Shown here piece after piece: positions 1-10,917 of a DNA stretch of 64,000 bases (within the stretch, counting starts at the first letter, position 1; each line of letters opens with the position of its first letter). The stretch covers positions 1-64,000 of the forward strand of contig JAHNUO010000014.1 in assembly GCA_019787685.1 (NCBI GenBank), given 5' to 3'. The notes beneath the pieces were generated by a model, which ran no database searches, was not told where the DNA came from, and saw only the letters and a list, made by a program, of their open reading frames with translations. The position numbers and the translations under genes were made by a program. The DNA comes from Chiua virens. Lineage: Eukaryota; Basidiomycota; Agaricomycetes; Boletales; Boletaceae.

Positions 1-2792
1 CTGGAGAAATACCGCGACTTTCTAACCAAGCCTCAAGATCTACAAACTTCACGGCCGAAGCATGCGAAGGATTGACATCTGGAGTCCCCCCTGGCTTGTC
101 ATTTGCAAATTGTCATTCCTGGGTAGCCGAAGAGTGGTCTCCAAACTGCGGGAACGTAGGAAAGTATATCAAATGTATTCAGGAGGACGTACGTTGGGCG
201 GGAAAGTGGATCTTCAAAACGTGCAATAGGAAGTTAGCAATCGGGGTGTGGGCTTCGTCATCCTTCCTTGGTTGGACAAGGCGTACGAAGAAATCGAACA
301 ATAAGCGGTCATGGTCATGGCGCCAAGCCATTTCGGGGAGGTTGTCCTGGTCTCTTGTTTTTTCATCAGACCGGCGGGACGCCTGAAATATCGCCGAAAA
401 GCTTTCCTCGAGGACTCGCAAATCGACAGGAAACTCGGCCACAGGGATGCATTTCACCCCACCAGGTTGCGTCTTCAGCACGGCTACACTCTCCAACAGC
501 TCTTCTATGCAGGGTTCGAGTGCAGCATCGACCAATGGGAGGTCCTCCTAGCGAGTACAATAAGTCACCTTGCAGGACATATACAGCATACTACTCACAC
601 TAGAGTTCCATGTCTCGGGCCATATAAGACCCGTGACAGCACTGTACTCCTCACGAAACTTCAAATCAATCGGAATACACTGGGGTACAACCCGACGATC
701 GAACATCCAACGGAACATCCGATAATCAGTCTGCTTTGTCGTGTCTGCAAATCTGAGCATTGCTGATGATCATCGAGATTTTGCATGTCCATTGAATTCA
801 CTCACTCTGAACATGGCAAGTACGATTGGTGCGATGGTTTGCTTGTTGTTTGCGCAGCTCCTTCTCGAGTTTCTCTAGATGATCAGTCAGCTACTAAAGA
901 ATAACCTCCAGGAACACTCACGGCAATGATAGAGTTGTTCCTTCAGATCCGACTTGTGAAGCAGGTATTGGATATCTACGAGACAAAAAAATGACTTCTA
1001 AGCTTCAGTAGGAGGTGTGAATGGGCTCACGATGATTGTGTAGAATTCGAGTGCTGTGGCGTTACTGACGATGTTGCAGAGCCCGATCTACTCAATGGCA
1101 AGTGAGATGACGCACGATGTGGAAAATTAAGAGGCGCACCTTGTCGTGTCTTGCTTGTGGGAACCCACCATTGACCTAGTGACTCGTTGAGGCATCAACA
1201 ACGGGGATGATAAGAAGGGACTTGCGCTTGGGATACTGAGTACTTCTGACTTTCAACCCACTGAATAATCATGTCTCGGCCATTATTGCTTTCTGAAATG
1301 GAACCTGGACCTTCCTTCTGGAATAAATCCGTATCAATCCGCCACGGAAATGACAGATGTGATCGCATCTCGCTGATAACTCCGTGTACAGAGTGCTTGA
1401 TGGAGTTACACACGCCGCGTATATGTGACTCAAGGCTGTATAGGAACCGAGAAACGACAAGAGCCACCGAGGGAACCGATAAATCGAGCCTCAAGGGGGT
1501 TCTAATCTCCCCAATATGAACACGTGGCTTGAACCGAGAATCAACTGTTAGAGGGAAAAATCGATGAAGGAAATGACTTACGAGAGCACGAGTAGAGGGC
1601 GGATTCCCTTCGAACCATCCTACATATAATCTGATTGTCGTGTCGTACTTTGAGAACTCCACACCGATCAATGGATCACTGATATGCCATACGCGCCGCT
1701 GATAGAGTAAGCTAGACATCAACACCGGCAGTCGATCTTCGTCGGCCATGCACAGTACAGGGATGTGGCAAAGAGACGGTGGAGTGGCGGATGAGGGATA
1801 TGCAAGGAAATAAGCTTCGAACTGTGACGAAAGAAATCCCTCCTCTTGCTCATCCTCGGACTCTTCAGGCGTCTTGGGCCTTTCGCAAGCATCGAGCCAC
1901 TCAGATAACGTGGGAGGCTCGAACGGCTTAGGTCCAGATTCAGAATGAGCATCTTCCTCAAGACTCAGTTGCTGTCCAACGTCAGATTGATTCTCCTCAA
2001 TTGGCATCGGCATCTCCTGGACGATCGAAACGACAAGTGGTGCATAGATCCTCTTCTTCATGTATTTCAGAATTTGGATCGGCTGCCCACTAAAATGTCG
2101 TGGAAGAACCACCGGAATGTCCTCCCTAAACGAATACTGGAATGGGCGAGACAAGATGTAAGAGCGACGCGAGGACGTACAGCAAGGATAGTCCTGGATA
2201 CACCTCCGAGATGGCATTTCTCACGAGAATAACAAGGAAGGATTCCTTTGGAAATGAGGTATCTGTTAGGTCCTCTGCTTCGATGACTGCTCGAATTCTG
2301 GCACAGTCAATGAGTGCCGTATTAAACATGATACGTAGTCGTTGTTCTGCCTGCTCGTCGATGTGGTTGTCTGCTCTATCCCAGAGATCGTCGTTAGACG
2401 TGTCATCCGAGGCGAAAAGTCGATCGAGGTGAGCGACACCACTGACATTCTGAACCAGAACGTTCTTTCAGAGATCGAAACGTGAAGCCAATTTGGTAAC
2501 GGTTACCTGGTTGAACCAACTGGGTATTTTCATCTCATTTCTTAGGAATTGGTCGAATTCTACGACGAAGGTCGGCCACGACGCGTCAGAAGAATGAAGG
2601 AAGACATCCTTCCTTATGAGCTCCGGATATGGTTCCATTGATACTTGTAGGGTCGGAAGACGAGCAGAATGCTCGAAGATATTGAGAGTACTTGATTATA
2701 AATGAGCGACTCGATGAGTGACGGCAAAACTTGAGCTTAAACTGTATGATCCGTGTATACACCTGAACGTTTGAACTCTGATCGGCATTCAC
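1..2792 (-). CDS. Conserved Agaricomycete protein of unknown function, 3' end outside window
   Basis: A multi-exon minus-strand gene starting near 2792. Visible coding blocks are 2792-2763, about 2690-2520, 2463-2222, 2155-1240 and then short exons down to about 180 and probably past base 1. Clean introns include about 2519-2464 (GTAACC..TTCAG) and 2221-2156 (GTGTAT..TTCCAG), which join reading frames exactly. No catalytic motif is recognisable. The protein is soluble, rich in E/D in one linker (codons near 1850-1900), and contains the segments LPVLMSSLLYQRRVWHIS and AWRHDHDRLLFDFF. I recognise these as typical of a roughly 900-residue family repeated in mushroom genomes. Between about 125 and 180 the frame meets a TGA, so the 3' part may be frameshifted. 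Function is not known. Confidence 0.6.
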
Positions 2793-2986
2793 TACACCGG
2801 TTATTGTGGGAAATCCCGAGTCACGCGCTCGCTGCCACTGGCAAGTTCAATGGAGGTGCGTGACGATTGCAGCCAACGTTGAAGCTTCATCGATTCATCC
2901 ACGACCCACGATTCCACGACCGCAACTCACGTATACCTTCCCAGAATCTCAATACTTGCCGTTATACTCTTTTTCTTGAACCCTCA

Positions 2987-3705
2987 ATGATGGCGTCCGC
3001 ATCGGAAGACCATCCTGCCCTTTCAGTGGAGGAGAATGCCACTACCTCACCACCTCTCAAACTCGAGCCCACGATGCACTCTGCGTTCGACTCTCCTGAC
3101 GCAGATGTCGTCCTAGTCTCCCACGACCTTGTTCGTTTCCGAATGCACTCATTTACCCTAAAGACCACTTCGGGGTGGTTCCGTTCCCTCTTCTCGCTCC
3201 CCGTCCTTCTACGTCAAGCCCTGAAGTCACGAGCGCTATTATTGCTGGCAGCGAGCAACGCTCTGCGCTGAACCCATCGGCCGCAAATCCAGAGACGATC
3301 CACCTCAATGAGGACTCGACCACACTCGAGCTCTTATTCCGCATGATCAGTGGTCTTCCCATCCAACCACTCACGTTGTTCGACACCGTCGACGCCCTCT
3401 TATTTGCCTCCGAGAAATACGAAACGCCAGGCCCAACCTCGCTCGTGCGCATTGCGGTCCTCACATCACCCCTCGCAGAACAGCCTCTCCGGCTGTATGC
3501 TGCCGCATCTCGTTGTGGATGGACAGAGGAGGCCAAAGTTGCCTCACACAGGACGCTTTCCAAGATTGAAGTGCGCTCTGCGCTCGTCCTGTTGAAACTG
3601 CATCGGTCGCGGAGAGAGGAACTGCGCAAGAAACTGGACGAGCACCCATTCGTCAATGCGAACCCATTGTCGTACTGCTCGAGGTGCCAAGTCCCGACTC
3701 CCTAG
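2987..3705 (+). pseudogene. BTB/POZ domain protein with a -1 frameshift in a C run
   Basis: The N-terminal part reads SPDADVVLVSHDLVRFRMH and continues to a W-F-R-S-L-F-S-L-P block. This is the opening of the BTB/POZ fold used by Agaricomycete nuclear BTB proteins for dimerisation or Cullin-3 binding. The conserved continuation (NPETIHLNEDS.. to CSRC near the end) lies in the next frame. The change falls at the four-C run 3199-3202: one extra C would restore one continuous protein of about 240 residues. No intron fits, because the only GT..AG pair there is 16 bases. The start was chosen at 2987 (MMASASED) because the upstream in-frame ATG at 2867 precedes non-conserved sequence. It is either a recent pseudogene or an assembly homopolymer error. 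A C-terminal CxxC (CSRCQ) is present. Confidence 0.75.
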
Positions 3706-3778
3706 GTGGCAGCACTGCCACGCGAAGGGGTGAGCGACTTGTTGTATTCTTTTCAAGTTCATCTTTGAATTTCGACAG

Positions 3779-5255
3779 CGTCTGACCAGCACCAATGCGA
3801 CCAGCACTTCAGCCTCCGTCTCGTCAGCACCCAAGAAACTCAGCAATGTCGCCCAGAAACTTGTCTTTTGCTCCGTCACCGCAACCGGCACGTTTTACAT
3901 CGGTAGCACGTTCGTGTCGCACCAAAGCCAGCAGTACCGCGACCTGTTCACGAAGCATGTCCCTCTGGGAAACGTCCTCGTCGAGTACGCCGAACAGCAC
4001 CAATGGGACGAAATCACCGTGCAGCAGGTGGTCGTCACCACGGTCGACACTGCCAAGTCCGTCTACGGCTTTGTGCAACGACAGCTCAGTCAGGGGACGC
4101 AAAAGACAGACACACCAGCTCAGGACAAGGAGACCCCGCGGGAGAGCAAAAAATCGTCGCTCCACGAGACAAAGGCGCGCATCAAGTCGACTGCTGCCGC
4201 TCTCAAGGCGACCGTGGACAAGTCTTTGGACCAGCTTTCCCCAGAGGCATACGCACCATCTGCTGAGCTCGCCAGGCACAAGGCACAACAATTCACGAGC
4301 GAGGTTGACGAACTGATTCGAAAAGCAGAAGTCGCATTGGCTGTACCTATAGAATCCACCCCGGAATCGACCCCTGCACTCGCCAACGTCGAGGTGTTCG
4401 TCTTGATGGAAAAATCAGACGACCCCAGCGTTTATGCAGCGCCTCTTCCCATTGGTTTTGAACCGCCACCTGGGTTCTCTAAACCTAAAGCTGCCCCCAA
4501 ACCTGCTCGGGACGTGTTGCCTCTCGTCGCCCCGGCTGCTTCCGATGTCGCTATCTCCGAGCCTGTCATTTCCCATCTCGCAGGCACCATCGACGACCTT
4601 GCTTCATACCTCAACGCGAACCCTACCGCAGCCGAAAAGGCCAAGGGCATCCTCGATAACGTCAGGACCGACCTCACGGAGTTTGCTACCCGCTTCGACA
4701 AGATCAAGGAAGACGAGGAGCATGAGCTCGAAGTCAAACTCGACGAGCAGGCTCGCGAGTACAGCACGAAACTCCTCGAACAGGACAAGCTCGCACTGCA
4801 GAGGAGGACTATGAGAAATACATTACAGAGGAAAAGATGAAGTTAGTTCAGGTGTGCCATGAGAGGCTCGAGAGCGAGCTCAAAGCGCAAACCGAACTCA
4901 TGAATGACCGGTGAGATGCTCTTACATGCTATTTCTCTTCGTTGTCAAACTAACCTCGTTCATGTTTTCAGCCTGAAAGAAGCGATCATTGCGCAAGGCA
5001 TTGAGTTCCAGCGTCGATGGATTCGCGAAGTCAAAGTGAAAGTTGACGTTGAAGAGGAACGTGGTGGGCGACTCGCGCGTCTCAACGAGCTCGCCACCGG
5101 TCTGAAACGCCTCGAACGCCTTGCACTCGACAACTCATCCTACCTCGACGAGAACATCCGCGTTCACGGCATGTGGACCGCCTTGCATGCCCGACTCCTT
5201 CACGAGGCAGACAGTGCGTCTGCATTCATGCGTTCGGCTCTGGAGATCGCACTCT
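3779..5255 (+). pseudogene. MIC60: MICOS subunit MIC60 (mitofilin), truncated at both ends
   Basis: MIC60 sits in the mitochondrial inner membrane and organises crista junctions. Seen here are the membrane segment after KLSNVAQ (about 3850-3910), a basic/acidic coiled coil, and the conserved block EFQRRWIREVKVKVDVEEE after an intron at 4913-4971. Three defects are visible. No start codon or mitochondrial presequence precedes 3779, which lies just after a good acceptor (intron 3730-3778). The coiled coil changes frame near 4795-4803 without an intron. The C-terminal mitofilin signature domain, which contacts Sam50 and Mic10 in known homologues, is absent because homology stops at about 5215. 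The sequence then runs into an unrelated acidic protein. I infer a non-functional gene fragment. Confidence 0.7.
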
Positions 5256-6298
5256 ATGCACACCGACCCCTCCAAGTCACGCGGCATCATGAACGACGAC
5301 GAGGACGACGACCTGCGCTACATCATCCACTGGCCCGACGGCATCGACGTCGACACCATGAAGCTCAAGGACGTCGTCTTCAACAGCGTCGAGGAGAACA
5401 GGCGCAACATCCGGATCGCGACCAGGAAGAAGGACTACGACTCCATAAAGAAGGTCATCAATGCGCTTCAGTCGTGCCCCCCCGCCTGGCCTCTTGGATC
5501 GGAGTCCAGAAAGGACACGCCGTCCAAGTCTCGTGCCGTCCGTGCAGAGCTCGATGCTCCTTTGCGTGAGATCGTCAAGGTTCGTCCCACACGAGTCCTC
5601 TGTTTCTGTTCTGTTCTGATTGACCGAGTCGTCGTCGTCGTCGTGACCAGATACTCACTGACAGTGCCTACGAACATCGCGAGAAATCATTCAACCTGTC
5701 CCTCGACGTCGACGTTTCCCTTATGCCAAAGCAAGATTGGTTCGAATTCGAATTCAAGCAGCGCCAAGACTCAGACGACGAAGACGACGAAGACGTGATC
5801 GACGACGAACAGGACACCGACGACAAACTCGATTTGAAGCACAAATGGACGACATTCTTGTTCCCCCCGTCCAAACCGCGCAAACCCATTGAGAAACTCA
5901 TTGAAGCGTTGGGGGTCTCTCTTCCGACCGGCGGCAACGACAACGCGGACGACACCACTGGCATCGGTACGCACGTCCACCTTCCACCATGCACCAGCAC
6001 CACGTCTCATTCATCGGATCTAATCTCGTCTCATCATATGCTAGATACGATGCACGAAGATGACCCTCTCTCTCAAACCGTTCTCGTACCTCCTTCCACT
6101 CAAGCGAATCCAGCAGCCATCACGGTCCCTCTCGACGATCCTGCCAGTGGTCACATGCCAGTGTGCATCCATCAGTCTGCCCTTGACGACAACAACGACA
6201 CCAACGATGACGACGACGAGTCCATGTACTGGAAAGATATCGACACAGCCAGTGGTGGTCTCGTGAGGACACAGCCCATTGACGACGAAGGTACGTGA
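5256..6298 (+). CDS. Unknown highly acidic protein, joined to the MIC60 fragment
   Basis: An open frame begins MHTDPSKSRGIMNDDEDDD and continues to about 5580. It is then interrupted by an intron (GTTCGT..ACCAG, about 5581-5651) and resumes as ILTDSAYEHREKSFN. Downstream is a strongly acidic stretch (DSDDEDDEDVIDDEQD near 5770-5820) and a second acidic patch near 6190-6225. No known domain was recognised. The 3' end carries GTACGT at 6291, a possible donor with no following exon before the AT-rich repeats, so the gene may itself be cut. It overlaps the point where MIC60 homology ends, which suggests a recombination joint. Confidence 0.45.
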
Positions 6299-6575
6299 TC
6301 TGTTTTAGACATGTCTAGATTACATCATTGGTTTGTACACACACTTATATCATTGTATTGTTCACTGTATTTATACATTGTAGTCACTTGTTTTCCTGCA
6401 TTTCAACCATGTTGTCAACATGTGGGAATATACATCATATTAACAGTCAGTATGATACCTCATAATCATTCAATATTGTCTGCATCATCAGTATTTCATA
6501 TTTGCAGTCAAATATATACATGATTTGCTACTGGAACCTTAGGTCTAACTTAACAACATTAGAGAAATATGGTAA

Positions 6576-7672
6576 GATACAATACATAGAATTGTACCAA
6601 AAAAATATTTGAGAGATGCACCTTACCCTCCCCCCTCTCCCCTCTACTGGTCTCAAATAAATCAAGATGGTCCATTATGAGTGCAAATGATGTTCCCCAC
6701 ATGTATATAACACCCATAGACCACTATACAATATATAGAATTGTACCAAAAAAATATTTGAGAGATGCACCCTACCCTACCCCCTCTCCCCTCTACTGGT
6801 CTCAAATAAATCAGGATGGTCCATTATGGGTGCAAATGATGTTCCCCACATGTATATAACACCTATAAACCATGATACAATACATAGAATTGCACCAAAA
6901 AAATATTTGAGAGATGCACCTGTAGCAGCACGCTCCGCTGTGTTGGCGAAACATGGAAGGCGAGTGTGAGTGCAAAAGGGGAAGGTGACTGAGCCGGTAG
7001 ATGGTTTGTTGAGTGTGCGAGAAAGAGTGAATGCGTCCGTGCGTAGAGAGAGTCGGAGAACGTGCGGAATCGGGAGACTCGGAAGGCGTGCAGAACGTCA
7101 GAATACTTCGGATTGAGCTGAAACAATCGGGATTGGACTCTTAGACTGATTATTATCGATATTTGAGACGAACGTACAAGGAGGCTTATATACGAAAGTG
7201 AAAAGGCTATGAAGTGTGTGGTAAACAGAGAGCTTAGAAACGACTGAATAGTGCTGAATAACGCTGACAAATAAAATGAAAAGGCAGTGGTTGCTCGGAC
7301 CAGATCTGTAGCCGGATGCGTAGCAATCCTTACACACCTTACCCTCCCCCCTCCCCCCTCTACTGGTCTCAAATAAATCAGGACGGTCCATTATGAGTGC
7401 AAATAATGTTCCCCACATATATATAACACCTATAGACCATGATACAATACATAGAATTGTACCAAAAAAATATTTGAGAGATGCACCTTACCCTCCCCCC
7501 TCCCCCCCTCTACTGGTCTCAAATAAATCAGGATGGTCCATTATGAGTGCAAATAATGTTCCCCACATGTATATAACACCTATAGACCATGATACAATAC
7601 ATAGAATTGCACCAAAAAAATATTTGAGAGATGCATCTCACCCTTCCCCCTCCTCCCCTCTTACCTTGCTCA
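6576..7672. repeat. 149-150 bp tandem repeat, about five copies
   Basis: The phrase GATACAATACATAGAATTG and its variants starts at 6576, 6725, 6874, 7441 and 7591. The spacing is 149, 149, 567 and 150 bases. Each unit also holds an A7 run, a CCCTCCCCCC tract and CCCCACATGTATATAACACC. The 567-base gap is one normal unit plus a 414-bp insertion and a 4-bp duplication. Copies differ by a few substitutions. The array lies in AT-rich sequence with no gene; the short open frames inside it are repeats of the same unit and are not coding. The stretch 6299-6575 before it is AT-rich and empty. Confidence 0.9.
6921..7334 (-). mobile_element. Solo LTR inserted in the tandem array
   Basis: The 414-bp insert begins TGTAGCAGCACG and ends ATCCTTACA, so it has TG..CA ends. 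It is flanked by CACC on both sides (6917-6920 and 7335-7338), a 4-bp target duplication, or 5-bp CACCT if the ambiguous T is counted. On the minus strand a TATATAAG box lies near 7185-7192, mid-element, as expected for an LTR promoter. It has no internal coding region, so it is the product of LTR-LTR recombination. Removing it restores the 149-bp period exactly. Confidence 0.75.
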
Positions 7673-8050
7673 AAAATTATTCCGACCGCCGTTTTCTTAG
7701 AAAACTTATTTGGGGCATCCTAACATATATATAAACAATCTCCAATCATTACTTCACCCAGATTTTGGTTTTCAAATTGTAATTACAATTACCCCAGGCT
7801 CTGTAGGATTTTTATCTCCACAACCTGACCACCGTTTTCCTTGATAAGGGGCTCAAAATGATCGCATAAATGGGTTCTTATTTATTATATACTTTTCTAA
7901 CCATTCTGACATTTTCATTTTGAATCTTAATTCCAGGATGACCCTATAAATATTGGAATATGGAATATATGTACATATATGAACAAAGTTTTAGACCAGA
8001 ACCTCACTGCAACCTGAACCCATATGCAAAAAGCTCCTTAAATAATCCAC
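7673..8050. other. AT-rich intergenic stretch without a gene
   Basis: The sequence between the tandem array and the 3' end of the oxygenase gene is AT-rich and has no credible coding frame. Several degenerate ATATAT runs occur. It probably includes the 3' untranslated region of the minus-strand gene. Confidence 0.6.
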
Positions 8051-10216
8051 CTACTTTACCAAATCACAGGAAGGCAGAACAAATTGAGTGGAAGGTTTGA
8101 AGTATGTATTTACATCTTCTTCAAAATTTGTTGTGGTTTCCAAGCCAGCAGCTTGAGCCTGCTTGATCGAGTTATAGCCTAACTCTGCTGACTGAATCAT
8201 GCTGGCTTGGTTAAACCAGACCAAACTCCCTCTACCCTGTGATGAACAATCCCACTTAGAATAATTTTCTCTCTCACTAACATGAGGCTGGTCACTGCTT
8301 TGAATAATCATATCTGAATAGGTGGTTATGTAAACAACTTATCTAGGCTAGAAAAATAAGCCTCACCACTAATGTCGACATTGAAGTGATAAAACAAAGC
8401 AGAGGGATATAAAAGCAAGACACCAACAGGAAGCTCAAGTATCACCTCGAGCTCCCAAATTGCCAGCCAAGCCTTTTCTTTTGAGTTAAAGGACCCTATC
8501 AGGAGGAAAAATAATGAATTTTTAGTAAATAGAAAGTGGAGCACATACTATTCTTGTGGTATGTCAAGAGAGCACAAAGGCCACCTGGAACATTTTTCCT
8601 ATCGGCATGAGGCACTGTGTGGACTCGACCTCCAGGAAGGGGAACATTTGGGCAAAAGTTGAAAAAAAGCCCAAACTGTGCCTCAACCTTTTGCTCAGGC
8701 TTGCCCACATTCACCTCAGCCCAGTAGTCAACTGCCCTCTGGAACCTCTCTGCACAAGCAGGGAAGTAAAACCTCAGTGTCTCACATACAAAATTTCTGC
8801 CAGTGAGCTTTTTCATCAAATCAAAGAAGGGGGAGAATAACACAAGCTCACGTGAGGTTTTTGACCAAAGAAGACCCAATGAACTCATCTGTGGCTGCCT
8901 TATGAATTCTATGCAACTCTGTCTGGGTTGGGTTCTGAAAAAAAAGCACTCTCAGCAGTTTCATCGATAAAAGGTTAAAAAGATTACCTCTGTCCGTTGC
9001 CGGTGCCAACCTACTAAGAGAGGGATGTGGCTCCCTCGGGGATTCTTTGCATAATCTTGGATCCTTTGAGGCCTCTTGCTCAAGAGAGCTCCTAGATACT
9101 TTTGTAAAAGGGCATCAAGTTCATGTAAGTTATCTAAAAACCAAGTAGCAGTGCGGCACCGCACTGCAAGCAAATGGTTATGCTGGTCAAAGATGAAAAC
9201 AGGCTGGTGCCTAAAAACCACAGTTACAGAGAGTCTAACCATCAACAAACCCACTTACTCGGTGTAAGGAATCTGAGTGAAGCTTTGGAGGTGGCTATAA
9301 ATCTCCCCTGTGGTGCTGAGGTCCGCCATCACAGCCTGCTCAGCCTTCGACCTCATGACCCCCTGCCAGCCTGTGCTCGCTGCACGGAAGGACTGAGAAT
9401 CAAGAGAAACCCGAACCACTTTCCTTTCCTTAACAATTCCCCGAGCAATTTTGAGAACCCTTCCAGAGTTCTCCTGCAACCTCTTCGCCGACCTCTTCTT
9501 CTTTGACCCACTCCTGTTTCTCTTCTTCTTCGAGCGAGGGTTGAGAGCCTCGGGGGGTATGTAGCTAGTCGGGAGGGAGAGGCTAGGGGGTTCCAGCTTC
9601 TTGGGGGGAGGGGTGGGTGGGCTTGAGGCCAAGACCGAGCTAGGCGCATGTCTCTTCCCTCGGGGGCTAAAAGGAAGCAGGGGCCTTGACTCCTCGGGGG
9701 TAAGTTCAGCAGGAAACTCCCCAAAAACAAACGTAGGAAGCCGGGGGGGCTGAGGGCATTCCTGGGACTTTGCAGTTCAGTTCCGAGCACATCTAACCCA
9801 ACCACCACACTCACCGCTTCAGTCGTGAAAAACACTTCACGAAATGCCACCCCCTCTGCCTCTGAGTTCAGCGGGAAGCAACTCTCCCAGGCTTCGCCCA
9901 CTGGCCTGTCGACCTCATAGTCGTGGAAGGCCCTAAGCAGGTCGACATTTGCACAATGGACTCGAGGCACACCCTCAGCACAACCCCCGGACCCCGCCCT
10001 CCCTGGATCGGAAAATTCTACAGGAGCATGCACTCGAGTTTCAGAGTTTAGCTTAGAGTCCTCGCACCGGGGTGTTGAAACGGGGATTTTGGCAGAGCCA
10101 GTTCCTTTGGGGTTTCCAAAAAGGGGGTTCAGGGGAAGTTCTTTCGGAAGGTGTGCCGTGGGCCTCGACAAGCTCTCTCTTCCTGGCTGCCTTCCGTGGG
10201 TGAAGTCCCTACTCAC
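8051..10216 (-). CDS. 2-oxoglutarate/Fe(II) oxygenase-like protein (TET/JBP-related), with a frameshift
   Basis: The N-terminal half is a long Pro/Ser/Arg/Lys-rich low-complexity region (10216 to about 9260). It is followed by exons 9210-8988, about 8830-8560 and 8530-8370, and a last exon ending at 8051. The C-terminal half carries VHTVPHADRKN (HxD iron ligands) and, after FNSKEKAWLAIWELE, YPSALFYHFN with a distal His. This is the double-stranded beta-helix pattern of 2OG oxygenases, resembling the fungal TET/JBP relatives expanded with KDZ transposons. An Arg after the second His is not obvious. Introns 9258-9211 and about 8987-8950 join frames cleanly. The N-terminal frame changes at the seven-G run 9743-9749: one more base would make it continuous. 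The substrate (5-methylcytosine or other) is inference only. Confidence 0.5.
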
Positions 10217-10917
10217 GCCGGGGTGAAAGTTTTCGGGTATCGAGTTACCTAAGTTCTGGGGTGTTTCAGAGGTGGGTGGTCTAGGGAAGGTTTTTTCGAG
10301 CCTGCGTTGGTTCCTAACGAGCGGGTATACGACGGGGCCGAAAACTTTGCTTGTGGCTGCGTGGCACTGGGGTGTCAGGGAGCGTTCAGCCTCGCTCGGT
10401 AAGTGAGATAGTTACGAGAAACCCTCTAGGGAGGCCGCAGTCGTGTGTTCCGACTTGCTTTCGCGCGCAGCCGAAAGTATCGCTCGCGCCTTTGCCAAGT
10501 TTCAAGTTTCAAGGAAGTTTCTGGCGTGAGGGAAAAGGAGGTCACGGCTAGGCTTCGGTCTAAGTCTTGCGCTCGGGTTAAGGCCTAGGGTTCCCACGCC
10601 TTCACCGTGATTGCATCAAAGTTGCCAAACCCTCGATCGCACGCGTGGTTTCTTCCTTTGCTTTTAGGAAGCACTGTTCTCATTCAGCAGGTGTGCCAGC
10701 GGACGATGTGCATTGTGGGCACCGTCCCGCGGCGACGAGTAAGCGCTTATATAGCTCCAGTGTATCAGAGGGCTTCCGATCGACCTATTAGATTCGAATA
10801 AACTTGTCTACGTCGAATCAAATGCGGATTCAGAGTGATGCGGTCCCTCTCCAGCTCAGTATGAAGAGGCAGGTAGAACGGTTAGCATGCCCAAAAATAC
10901 ACTCACGTCATTAGCAG
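10217..10917. other. GC-rich region upstream of the oxygenase gene
   Basis: No gene is recognisable. The 47 bases at 10441-10487 recur at 22132-22178 with about four mismatches (shared core CAGCCGAAAGTATCGCTCGC). Short CpG-rich stretches suggest a promoter or the edge of an unclassified repeat. Confidence 0.5.

Noticed and set aside
6677..7734. Short frames such as MSANDVPHMYITPIDH repeated in the AT-rich region
   Set aside because: They are translations of the 149-bp tandem repeat and are broken by substitutions between copies.
9353..9740. Arg/Pro-rich continuation of the first oxygenase frame
   Set aside because: The neighbouring frame (EFPAELTPEES.., then a Lys/Arg-rich block) joins by a sound intron to the conserved domain; this one ends at a random stop, so it is taken as the shifted shadow after the G7 run.
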